Shown in pieces: positions 45,401 to 53,376 of a DNA stretch of 64,000 bases. A program made the translations under genes and the position numbers. The stretch is from Streptomyces sp. TN58 (GTDB lineage: Bacteria > Actinomycetota > Actinomycetes > Streptomycetales > Streptomycetaceae). The stretch's first letter is position 1. Each line of letters starts with the position of its first letter. The stretch lies in NCBI RefSeq assembly GCF_001941845.1, contig NZ_CP018870.1, forward strand, positions 6,424,001-6,488,000, written 5' to 3'. The notes beneath the pieces were generated by a model. The model searched no databases. It was not told the DNA's origin and saw nothing but the letters and a program-made list of their open reading frames with translations.

Positions 45401-45944
45401 ATGGGCCACGCAGAACGGGCACCCGAGCCGGAACACGCGCATGCACAGGCACACGCTTTGCGCGACATCGGCCGACGCCACCTCGACGAGCATGACGCCG
45501 AACGCTGGGCCGCGCTGATCCGGCCCGGCGTACGGCCCGCCATGGCGGACGAGGAGTGGGACGCCGCGGAGCTGCCGAACGGCGGTCCGGCTGGGCGGGC
45601 TGCCCTGGCTGCCGGACGGGACGGACTGGCCGGCCGGCCCCGACGGCGTCCCGCTCGCCTTCCGGGGAGCCGACGTCTTCCGCCACGCCGTCGACCGCAT
45701 GGCCGCCGCCTCCCGGCAGGCCGCCGCCGCTCCCCGCTGGGATCTCGGCGACGTCGACCGGCTGGCCCCGCACCAGGCCAACCACCGCATCACCTCCTTC
45801 GTCGCCCGCCAGTTCGGCGCCCCGAGGACCGACAGCTCGGCAACGTGGCCGAGTTCGGCAACACCGGCGCGGCCTTTACCCCCGCCGCCGTCGCACTCCT
45901 TTCGGCAGGGCGCCCGCGAGGGCATCGACAGCATCCTCCACTGA
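45401..45944 (+). pseudogene. Decayed DUF1963 (YwqG-like) N-part fused to ketoacyl-ACP synthase III C-part
   Basis: From ATG 45401 the frame reads a helical start, then a shift near 45583 opens V-R-L-G-G-L-P-W-L-P-D-G-T-D-W-P, the DUF1963/YwqG pattern. This runs directly into D-V-F-R-H-A-V-D-R-M-A-A-A-S and D-V-D-R-L-A-P-H-Q-A-N-H-R-I, the KAS III (FabH) C-terminal region with its catalytic His. Near 45820 another frameshift (lost base in a C-run) gives E-D-R-Q-L-G-N-V-A-E-F-G-N-T-G-A-A, the Asn region, and the frame returns for E-G-I-D-S-I-L-H then stop. Two unrelated gene remnants joined, with at least two further shifts. Confidence 0.8.
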
Positions 45945-46073
45945 TCCGCCACCGCCCCGTCCGTTCCGCCGGCGCGGCGAACCAGGACCTGAGGCGCCCG
46001 CGGTCACCGGGCAGGCAGCACTCGGATGGGCACCGGCTCCGGGTCGGGGGACGCAAGGGTATTGATCAGATAC

Positions 46074-46484
46074 TCAGCGCCAGGCATTGATGTCCACGAT
46101 CCTGCCGGTCTGCAAGTCGATGCGGCCCTGGAAGTCACCTGCGTTGCGCGTGACCATGATCACGAGCGGTCGGCCGCTCTGGGGGAAGGCGGTGTAGAAG
46201 CCGTGCACGTCGTTCGGGTCCCTCAGCAGGTCGTGCGGCGGCTGCAGCCTGAACAGTTCCGTGCCGTCGGCCCGGTAGACCACCGCGTTGTCCGACGGGG
46301 TGAACGGTGCGCTGTTGATGGCTTCCACCACCAGCACCAGCGTCTCGTCGTACTCCCGCCACGCCAAGACGTCCTGTGGCGGAAGCTCGTACGACTTCTC
46401 GACGTCTCCGGCGGGGCCGCTCCAGCGGACTGTGGTGTCGCCCTGGGTCCAGGTGACCACGACGCCGGGATTTTCTTCTGTCAC
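46074..46484 (-). CDS. Small acidic protein, candidate immunity protein of the RHS tail
   Basis: 136 residues from a GTG overlapping the stop of the RHS tail frame (GTGA). No signal peptide. Rich in V, D, T and W with alternating beta-type strands (V-V-V-T-W-T-Q-G-D-T-T-V-R-W, L-V-L-V-V-E-A-I). I recognise no family. Coupling to the toxin-like tail and its small acidic nature fit a polymorphic-toxin immunity protein; this is inference from position. Confidence 0.7.
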   Translation of the reverse strand: MTEENPGVVVTWTQGDTTVRWSGPAGDVEKSYELPPQDVLAWREYDETLVLVVEAINSAPFTPSDNAVVYRADGTELFRLQPPHDLLRDPNDVHGFYTAFPQSGRPLVIMVTRNAGDFQGRIDLQTGRIVDINAWR

Positions 46485-46828
46485 TTGGGGATCTCCGTGG
46501 GTGGGCCGACTGGGATCAGCCGGGCTCGGTCTCCGAATTCCATGATCTCTATCTGAGTCCCGCCGCCGGGCAGATGGCCTGGCTTCGGGTCCATCTGGGG
46601 TCCGATGATGCTCTCTTGGACGAGGATCGGATCACCGTCCGACATGGGGTAGCGCTGCAGGAGCGAGACGTCCGTCTTCCAGTCGGTGCGGACGGCCAAC
46701 TGAGCGCGAACATACTGCTGGTTGGGGACGTCGTCGAAAGTGCGGAACCCGCCGGGTCGCGTCTGGCCCTGCGAGATCGCCATGTTGAACTCCTCCCCAG
46801 GCTTCGCGAATCGCGCGAGGATCGGCGA
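46481..46828 (-). other. Toxin-like C-terminal domain of the RHS remnant
   Basis: The last 115 residues of the final RHS frame have no repeats. They contain G-G-F-R-T-F-D-D-V, S-L-L-Q-R-Y-P-M, V-Q-E-S-I-I-G-P-Q and L-P-G-G-G-T-Q-I-E-I. The P-G-G-G-x-Q motif and the preceding V-x-x-G-x-x-G-P resemble the C-terminal half of NAD-glycohydrolase/ADP-ribosyltransferase-like toxin domains (TNT-like), but too little matches to name a family. It remains open and keeps its coupling to the immunity-like gene. Confidence 0.5.
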
Positions 46829-48674
46829 CCCCTCCAGATGCGGCGGTTCACGCCTGGCAGCGCGAGCCCCGGCGGGTCGCCCACGGTAGCTGTAGCCGCG
46901 GCGAAGCACGGTCCGCTGGTCCGACCCGGTGGTGAGCCGGCCCACCGCGTCGAAAGTCTGGTGCAGCGCTGTGCTGTCGCCGATGCGCCGAGTCAGTTCA
47001 CGGCCGGCTGCGTCACGCTCGAAGCTCAGCGTTCGGCCCGAGGCCGTGATCTTGCTGCAGTGGCCGCCCTCGTCATAGGCCCAGCGGGTCAGCGCCCCGG
47101 CGGGGGTTGTCAGGCCGGCCAGCCGGCTCAGCTCGTCGTACGTGTAGCGGACCGTACGGCCATCGACATGCTCCTCGACAAGCCGACCGTGCCGGTCGCG
47201 GATGCGGAGCAGCCTGGTGCCGTCGGAGGAGACCGCCGCTGCAAGCAGGTCGAAGACATCAAACTCGAACGTCGCGGTACCGGCGGGGGAGGTTTTGCGG
47301 ACGATCCGCCGAGCACGTCGCGCTCGTAAGCGATCTCCTCGCCCAGCCCGTTCACACGTGAGCGCAGGCGACCGGCCGGGTCGTAGGAGTAGGTCAGCGT
47401 CAGGCCGTCGAAGTCGGTCTCTGAGATCAGCCGCCCCGCCGCATCGTACGCGTACTCCCAGATCAGGCCCTGGGGGTTGCGTACGCCCGTGAGTCGCAGC
47501 AACGCATCGTAGGTGTACTCGTGGCGTACGCCGTCAGGCCCGGTCCGAGCGGCGAGGAGGTCGAAGTGGGTGTACTCGAAGCGGGTCACCCCGCCTGCTG
47601 GATCGGTGAAGGCGGTGCAGTTGCCCTCGCCGTCGTACGTCCATGCCGACTCGGCGCCGTCCGGGTCCACCCGGCGGGCAGGACGTCCCTCGGGGGTCCA
47701 CTCCATGGTCGTCACCCCGCCGAGCGGGTCAGTCACGCGCACGGGGCGACCGAACGCGTCCCGCTCGAACCGTGAGGTGGCGCCTAGAGCGTCCGTGATC
47801 GTGACCGGCAGGCCAGCCGCGTCGGTGGTGAAGCGTGTGACGGCGCCCAGCGGGTTGGTCACCGTGACGACATGACCGCGATCGTCATAGGCGAAGGTGG
47901 TGACGGCACCTGCCGAAGTGGTGAGCGACGTGCGGTTGCCGCGCTCATCGAAGGTCTGGCGGATGACCGTGCCGTCCGCGTTGGTCACTCTTGCGGGCAG
48001 GCCCGGTTCGTCGTACTGGGCCTGCCCGCTATGCGGCCGTCGGGTCGGATTGAGCGGGTAATCCTTCCCGCCTCGTCGTATTCCTGAAGCGAGGTGGCGC
48101 CCAGTGCGTCGGTACGGCTGAGCACGCGTCCGGCGCTGTCGTACTGGTAGCGGGGGACAGCGCCGAGCGGGTCGATCTCGGCAACGACCCGGCACCGCTC
48201 GTCGATCAGGTAGCGGCGGGTGTGCCCGTCGGCGGTGGTGACCGCCGTGACGCGCTCGCCCGTCGCCGGGTCGTGCTCGTCGTACGTGAGCGTGAGGGCG
48301 AGGTGTCCGTCGGCGCCGCCTTCCGCGATGCAGCGGTCCTGGTCGTCGTAGGTGTTTTCGTAGCGGCTGCCATTGGTGTCGATCCACGACGTGATCCGGC
48401 CGCGGTCGTCGTACGCCAGCCGCAGGGGCCGACCGGAGGAGCTGGTGACCTCAGTCAGGTTCCCGTCGGTGTAGCCATACGCGAGGACGCGCGGGCCGCC
48501 GGTCAGATGGAGAGCGGTAATGCGGCCCCCGGGTTTGCCGTTGCGGTCCTCCAGCTGGGCGATCGCCGCCAGGCCGTCCCCCTCGCCGTCCCAGCCCGCC
48601 GCCGGGGAGAACCGTAGGGAGGGGGCGGGCGCGTGCGCCGGCTGGTGTTTGGGGTGCCCATGACCGGTGCCCAC
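46481..48674 (-). pseudogene. RHS-repeat protein, truncated and frameshifted
   Basis: RHS/YD repeats are clear in three consecutive minus-strand frames: 48674 to about 48020 (Y-D-D-R-G-R-I-T-S-W), about 48030 to 47310 (A-Y-D-A-A-G-R-L-I-S), and 47310 to 46481 (D-E-G-G-H, F-E-R-D-A-A-G-R-E-L). Two frameshifts, one near 48020-48030 and one near 47310, separate them. The N-terminal transport/PAAR part is missing (the sequence begins mid-repeat) and so is the conserved core and pre-toxin cleavage region, since repeats jump straight to an unrelated tail near 46830. It is a remnant of a polymorphic toxin gene. Confidence 0.9.
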
Positions 48675-48803
48675 CCCGCCGCGCCCCCGGCCCGCCGCCC
48701 CGTGCGCGCCCCGTGAACCGTTTGGCGGAGATTTGGGGAAACGATGGCGGCCCTCTCCAGGATGGACACGTCCGCATCACCCACTGATGTGAAGGAGATT
48801 CCC

Positions 48804-48884
48804 ATGAAGAAGATCCAGGTCCGCAAGGCCGGTCCGGTCCGTCTGACCTCCTCGGCGTGTGACGTCTACACGAACCCCAGCTGA
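48804..48884 (+). CDS. 26-residue peptide, candidate RiPP precursor
   Basis: A 26-codon ORF with an excellent ribosome site (AAGGAG, 6 bases before ATG). It starts MKKIQ with five basic residues in the first 15 and ends SACDVYTNPS. It is not in the list of longer ORFs. It has no signal peptide. It sits directly upstream of a PqqD-like/HExxH membrane peptidase gene, across a hairpin that could reduce read-through, a layout common in ribosomally made modified peptides where the precursor is made in excess. The S-S-A-C-D-V-Y end is the obvious core; the modification is unknown. Confidence 0.7.
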   Translation: MKKIQVRKAGPVRLTSSACDVYTNPS

Positions 48885-48922
48885 TCGCTCAGTTGAGTCC
48901 CGGCACCTGATCGGCCGGGGTC

Positions 48923-48983
48923 GGCGCCGTCGTGCCCAGGACCGCCCGAGGCGACTCGGGCCGCCCGTCGGCACGACGGTGCC
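48923..48983 (+). terminator. Attenuator-like hairpin after the peptide gene
   Basis: GGCGCCGTCGTGCC (48923-48936) pairs with GGCACGACGGTGCC (48970-48983) at 13 of 14 positions. An inner stem CCCGAG-GCGA-CTCGGG lies at 48945-48960. It lies between the peptide and the metallopeptidase gene, with about 57 bases to the next start. Confidence 0.65.
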
Positions 48984-49040
48984 TCCCGGGCGGCGTGCCC
49001 CGCCCGCAGCCGGTCCGGACCGCAAGCCGAGGGAGGCTCC

Positions 49041-50261
49041 ATGCCGGAGCACGGCATCCGCAATGAGGCAGACACGCCCCTGCCGTTCCACCCGCTGGTC
49101 TACCTGGAGGACGGCGAAGAGGTCACCATCGGGCGGCCCGACACGGACTCCTACGGGATCTTCCCGGTCGACGGCGCCCACCTCGTGCGCCGCCTCGCGG
49201 CCGGCGCCACCCCGTCGCAGGCCGCCGACTGGTACTCCGCCGAGTACGGCGAACAGGTCGACATCGACGACATCATCGGCGCCCTACGCGAACTCGGCTT
49301 CGTCCGCGAGGAGGGCGAGGAGCCCGCGCAGACGGGCCCGGTGCGCTGGCAGCGACTCGGCCGCGCCCTGTTCTCCCCGCCCGCCTGGGTCTGCTACGGG
49401 CTGATCACCGCCTGGGCGCTTTGGCGCATGATCCGCTCCCCGGACCTCGTACCGGCCGCGGAAGACATGCTGTTCAGCGAGTACTACGCCGTCATCAGCC
49501 TGGTCATGCTGGTCGCCGCGGTACCCCTGATCGCCATCCACGAGGCCTTCCACGCCTTGGCCGCCCGGCGTCTGGGCATCGGTTCCAAGACCAGGCTGTC
49601 GCACCGCTTCTACTTCCTCGTGGTCGAAACGGCCCTGGACGGGCTGGTCGCCGTGGAACGCCGCAAGCGCTACCTGCCGATCGTCGCCGGGATGGTCGTC
49701 GACATCGTCCTCGTCTCTCTCCTCGTCACCGTCGCCGACGTCGCCCGCGGCCCCGGCGGTGCCGAAACCACCGCCAGCCGCGTCTGCCTCGCGGTGGCCT
49801 TCGCCGCCGTGCTGCGGGTACTGTGGCAGTTCTTCCTCTACCTGCGCACCGACGTATACGTGCTGATCACCACCATGCTCGGCTGCGTGGACCTGCACAC
49901 CACGTCCGTACGCCTGCTGCGCAACCGCTTCCTGCGACTGCGCGGGCGCACCGAGGGGCTGGCGGACGAATCCCTCTGGCACCCCGTCGACCGCCGGGCC
50001 GCCCGCTGGTACTCCTGGCTGATCGTGGCCGGCTACACCTTCAGTCTCAGCACCTTCCTGCTGGCCCTCGCCCCCGTCTTCGTGGAGATGGTCTCCGGAG
50101 CCGTCAGCCGCTTCGGCGGCGAGGGCTCCAGCTGGGTCGAGCTGCTGGATTCCTCGGCCTTCCTCATCATGGCCTTCTGGCAGAGCGCCCTCACGATCTG
50201 GATCGCCGCCCGGGAGCGTCTGCGCGGCCGCACCTCCCGCACCCACCACGTCATCGGCTGA
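49041..50261 (+). CDS. PqqD-like domain fused to an M50-like HExxH membrane metallopeptidase
   Basis: 406 residues; GGAGG lies 4 bases before the ATG. Residues about 10-92 look like a PqqD/RRE peptide-binding domain (S-Y-G-I-F-P-V-D-G-A-H-L-V-R-R-L, then D-D-I-I-G-A-L-R-E-L-G-F-V). The rest has about six to eight membrane segments with the zinc motif H167-E-A-F-H171 inside A-I-H-E-A-F-H-A-L, and L-D-G-L as a possible third ligand region, as in the YydH-type 'peptide zinc metalloprotease'. Role inferred: bind the 26-residue precursor through the RRE-like domain and cut it at the membrane. Confidence 0.87.
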   Translation: MPEHGIRNEADTPLPFHPLVYLEDGEEVTIGRPDTDSYGIFPVDGAHLVRRLAAGATPSQAADWYSAEYGEQVDIDDIIGALRELGFVREEGEEPAQTGPVRWQRLGRALFSPPAWVCYGLITAWALWRMIRSPDLVPAAEDMLFSEYYAVISLVMLVAAVPLIAIHEAFHALAARRLGIGSKTRLSHRFYFLVVETALDGLVAVERRKRYLPIVAGMVVDIVLVSLLVTVADVARGPGGAETTASRVCLAVAFAAVLRVLWQFFLYLRTDVYVLITTMLGCVDLHTTSVRLLRNRFLRLRGRTEGLADESLWHPVDRRAARWYSWLIVAGYTFSLSTFLLALAPVFVEMVSGAVSRFGGEGSSWVELLDSSAFLIMAFWQSALTIWIAARERLRGRTSRTHHVIG

Positions 50262-50512
50262 CGGGCGTCCCCGTGGGCTCGGCCCCTCCACCTCGACGAG
50301 CCACGCTCGCCCGGGCGTTCGCTTCGCGTCGGTGACCACCCGCTTCGCCAGGACCTTCGGCCGCGATCCTCGACCGGTCCGCCTGCCACGCTACCGGCCG
50401 CCACTGACAACGCCGCTTTGCCCAGCAGGCGAACCGGCTCCCTCTGTCCCGCAACGCGGGAGCTCCGTATCCTCCCCGGCCCGAAGGCCGCGGTATCCAC
50501 GAAGGAGTCCTG

Positions 50513-52654
50513 ATGACCGGCCACTACTGGATCGCGGCGCCCCTGCGCCGCGAACGTGACCGTCTGCGGGCCGGACTCGGCCTGCCCGCCCCCCTGGCCG
50601 TGGTCGACGCGCACCGTCGGCTGCGCGGACCTTACTCCGCGGCGGGCGCCCTGCTGCGCCAGGTCGCCCCCGAGGCGCTGCGCCGCATGCCCGAACTGGC
50701 CGCCCGGCACTACATCGAGCTCCAGGAGAGCACCCCGGAACTGGCGCCCCTCGTACCGCAGAGGATCCGCGCCCTGGAGAAGATGGCCGATGCCCCCGGC
50801 GAGGCCAGCCGCTACCCGGCCCGGCTGCACTCGCTGCGCGTCTCGCACGGGATCGTGGACTTCCTCCTAGCCGCCCTCCCCGGATCCGGGGACGGCCCGC
50901 GCACCCTCGTCGTGGAGAACGTGCAGCACGCCGACGTCACCGACCACGAGTTCCTCGCCGCCGCCCTGCGCCGGATCCCCGCCGAGCTTCTGACCCTGGT
51001 CGTCGCCACCGACACCGCGGAGCTCGGAGATCCGCCGGGCATGGTCTCCGTGTCCCTGCCCGCGGAACTCGCCGTGCGCACCACCCGCGTCCACCACCCC
51101 GGGGCCCCCGCGGGCGCCGACCCCGACGGGCCGACCCCCGACGGTGCCGGGTTCGGCAGCTTGGCCGAGGCCGCCGCCCGGTACGTTGCCGGCGACTGCA
51201 TCAGCGACGAGCCCCCACTGCGCGCCGCGTACGAGGCCCTCACCGGACCCGAGCGCGCTGCCCTGCACGACCGCCGGGCCGAGGAGGTCGCCGGCCGCGC
51301 CGAGGAGGAGCCCTCGCTCCGGCTGGGCACCCTTCCCTACCACCTGCTGCGCGGCAGCGACGGCGACGGCGCCGGACTCGACGCCCTGCGTTGGGCCCAG
51401 CTCCGCTGCAAGTACCTGGGCCTCTATCACGCGGCGGCCGAGATGGGCGAGGAGGGCCGCCACCGTACGGGCCCCGACGTCCGGCCCGAACTGTGGTGGC
51501 CTTTCACCCGCGAGACGGGCGTGTGCCTGGCCGCCGCCGGACGGCCGGAGGAGTCCGCCGCCGTCCAGGAGGAGGCGCGCTCGCAGACCACCATGCCCAA
51601 ACACCACATGAGCCTCGCCTACGAGACGGGCATGCTGTACGCCCGCCACTTCCCGCCGGAGCTGCGCGACGAGCGCAGGGCCCGCGCGTACGTCAACCAG
51701 GCCATCGCGATCTCGGACCTGCTGCCGGACCTGAAGGAACGCGCCTTCTTCTCCGTGTTCAACCGCAACGGCCTCGCCCTGGTCGAGGTCCGCGCCGGCC
51801 GCCCCGACGAGGCCCTGCGGCTGCTGGACGAGGGCATCGAGCGGCTCGACCGAGAGCTCGGCATCGGCGAGCGGACCTGGCACCGCGTCGGCCTGCGCTA
51901 CAACCGCGCCCAGGTCAACGGCATGAGCGGCCGGCTGGAGGACGCCCTGGAGGACTACGCCTCCATCATGGACCTGGACCACGACTTCGCCGACCACTAC
52001 TTCAACCGCGGAAGCATGCTCCGCCGGCTCGGCCGCATCGAGGAGGCCATCGCCGACTACGAGCGGGCCATCACTCTGGAATCGCCCTTCCCCGAGGTGC
52101 ACTACAACCGCGGCGAGGCCCGGCTCGAACTCGGCGACCTCGACGGCGCGCTGGCCGACTTCGACCGGGCCCTCGAACTGGAGCCGGGCAACCTGGAGGC
52201 CCTCCTCGCCCGCGCGGGCCTGCTGGCCGACCAGGGCGAGGCCAAAGCGGCCCTGGCCGATGTCGAGGCCGGGCTGCTGGTCGATGCCGAGCACCCCCAT
52301 CTGCTCTGCCTCCAGGGCCGGTTGTGGGGCGAGGAGGGCCGTACGGCCGAGGCCCGCGACTCCCTCGACGCGGCCCTGCGCCACGATCCGGAGCTGGCCG
52401 AGGCATGGGCGATCAAGGGCGAACTCGACTATGTGGAAGGCGACCTGACCGCCGCACTGGCCGATTTCAACCGAGCGGTGGAGCTGGAGGCCCGGCCCGA
52501 GTTCCGGTTCAACCGGGGTGTGGTTCACGAGGCGGCGGGCAGCCTGGTCCAGGCGGTGGCCGACTTCGACGCGGTCCTCGCCGTCACCGACGACGAAGAG
52601 GCGCGCAGCCGCCGGGAGACCTGCCTGCGCGCAGCCGAGCGGGCGCACCTGTAG
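50513..52654 (+). CDS. TPR-repeat protein with a degenerate ATPase-like N-terminal domain
   Basis: 713 residues; AAGGAG precedes the ATG. The first 330 residues resemble a STAND/AAA module whose P-loop has decayed (G-P-Y-S-A-A-G-A-L-L in place of G-x4-G-K-S/T) and whose Walker B reads L-V-V-E-N-V-Q-H-A-D. From about residue 395 there are at least eight tetratricopeptide repeats (for example F-N-R-G-S-M-L-R-R-L-G-R-I-E-E-A-I-A-D-Y-E-R-A). No signal peptide. Follows the metallopeptidase after 251 bases; likely a scaffold for the peptide system, by position only. Confidence 0.85.
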   Translation: MTGHYWIAAPLRRERDRLRAGLGLPAPLAVVDAHRRLRGPYSAAGALLRQVAPEALRRMPELAARHYIELQESTPELAPLVPQRIRALEKMADAPGEASRYPARLHSLRVSHGIVDFLLAALPGSGDGPRTLVVENVQHADVTDHEFLAAALRRIPAELLTLVVATDTAELGDPPGMVSVSLPAELAVRTTRVHHPGAPAGADPDGPTPDGAGFGSLAEAAARYVAGDCISDEPPLRAAYEALTGPERAALHDRRAEEVAGRAEEEPSLRLGTLPYHLLRGSDGDGAGLDALRWAQLRCKYLGLYHAAAEMGEEGRHRTGPDVRPELWWPFTRETGVCLAAAGRPEESAAVQEEARSQTTMPKHHMSLAYETGMLYARHFPPELRDERRARAYVNQAIAISDLLPDLKERAFFSVFNRNGLALVEVRAGRPDEALRLLDEGIERLDRELGIGERTWHRVGLRYNRAQVNGMSGRLEDALEDYASIMDLDHDFADHYFNRGSMLRRLGRIEEAIADYERAITLESPFPEVHYNRGEARLELGDLDGALADFDRALELEPGNLEALLARAGLLADQGEAKAALADVEAGLLVDAEHPHLLCLQGRLWGEEGRTAEARDSLDAALRHDPELAEAWAIKGELDYVEGDLTAALADFNRAVELEARPEFRFNRGVVHEAAGSLVQAVADFDAVLAVTDDEEARSRRETCLRAAERAHL

Positions 52655-52662
52655 GGGCCGGG

Positions 52663-53214
52663 ATGGACCTTCGTCAGCAGGGGAAGCAGCAGGAGCGCCG
52701 GCGGGAGATCGAGCGGGAGCGCGGGACCGGCGGGGCCGTGTCCGGGGCCGCGTTCACCGAGGCCATGTCGCGGCTGGTCTCGGGGGTGGCGGTGGTCTCC
52801 GCCCGGAGGGGTGACGGCCGGCCCTCGGGGCTGCTCGTCTCCTCCGTCTGCTCGTACAGCGCGGCCCCGCCGTCGGTGCTCGTCGCGCTGGCGCGCACCT
52901 CCCGGACCTGCCGGGAGATCACGGCGGGGCCGGACGCGTACTTCGGAGTCCACCTGCTGGCCCGCAGCCACGCGGCGCTGGCGAAGACCTTCGCGGGCAG
53001 CTCCCGGGACAAGTTCGCCGACGTGCTCTGGGACTGGGACGGGACGGTGCCGCGGCTGTCGGGCGTCCCGGTGTACGCGAAGTGCCGTGCGGGGGCGGTG
53101 CTCCCGCACGGCGACCACGTGATCGTGGTGGGCGAGGTGGTCGGCTGCGCGGTGGCGGAGGACGACCCGCTCGTGTACTTCCGGCGGCGGCTCGACTGGA
53201 GCCTCGGCGGCTGA
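52663..53214 (+). CDS. Flavin reductase family protein (FMN-binding split barrel)
   Basis: 183 residues from ATG 52663, 8 bases after the TPR gene, so co-transcribed. The domain begins A-F-T-E-A-M-S-R-L-V-S-G-V-A-V-V-S and holds S-G-L-L-V-S-S-V-C-S-Y-S, the FMN-binding strand, and F-G-V-H-L-L. The first 25 residues are highly charged (Q-Q-G-K-Q-Q-E-R-R-R-E-I-E). Such proteins supply reduced flavin to a partner monooxygenase; none is encoded beside it, so a distant partner or a role in the peptide locus is open. Confidence 0.88.
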   Translation: MDLRQQGKQQERRREIERERGTGGAVSGAAFTEAMSRLVSGVAVVSARRGDGRPSGLLVSSVCSYSAAPPSVLVALARTSRTCREITAGPDAYFGVHLLARSHAALAKTFAGSSRDKFADVLWDWDGTVPRLSGVPVYAKCRAGAVLPHGDHVIVVGEVVGCAVAEDDPLVYFRRRLDWSLGG

Positions 53215-53239
53215 GCGGGGTAGGCGGGTCAGCAGGGTG

Positions 53240-53276
53240 AGTACGCCGGTACGCGGAGCGCGCATACCGGCGTACT
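53240..53276. terminator. Terminator hairpins between the flavin reductase and SARP genes
   Basis: AGTACGCCGGTA (53240-53251) pairs exactly with TACCGGCGTACT (53265-53276). A second imperfect hairpin follows at about 53297-53342 (GTACGGCTGCG with CGCAGCCGTAC). Both serve the converging genes. Confidence 0.75.
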
Positions 53277-53376
53277 GCTGTCTGCGTGCGCTGGTGTACG
53301 GCTGCGTGCGGGTACGGTCGTGCGAACCCGCAGCCGTACGTACCCATGGCCCTGCGGATGAGCGGCCGTGCGGCCC

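Noticed and set aside
48804..53214. FxSxx, lasso, lanthipeptide or daptide cluster
   Set aside because: No radical SAM, B-protein/cyclase, LanB/LanM or aminotransferase/methyltransferase genes are present and the peptide end does not fit those precursors.
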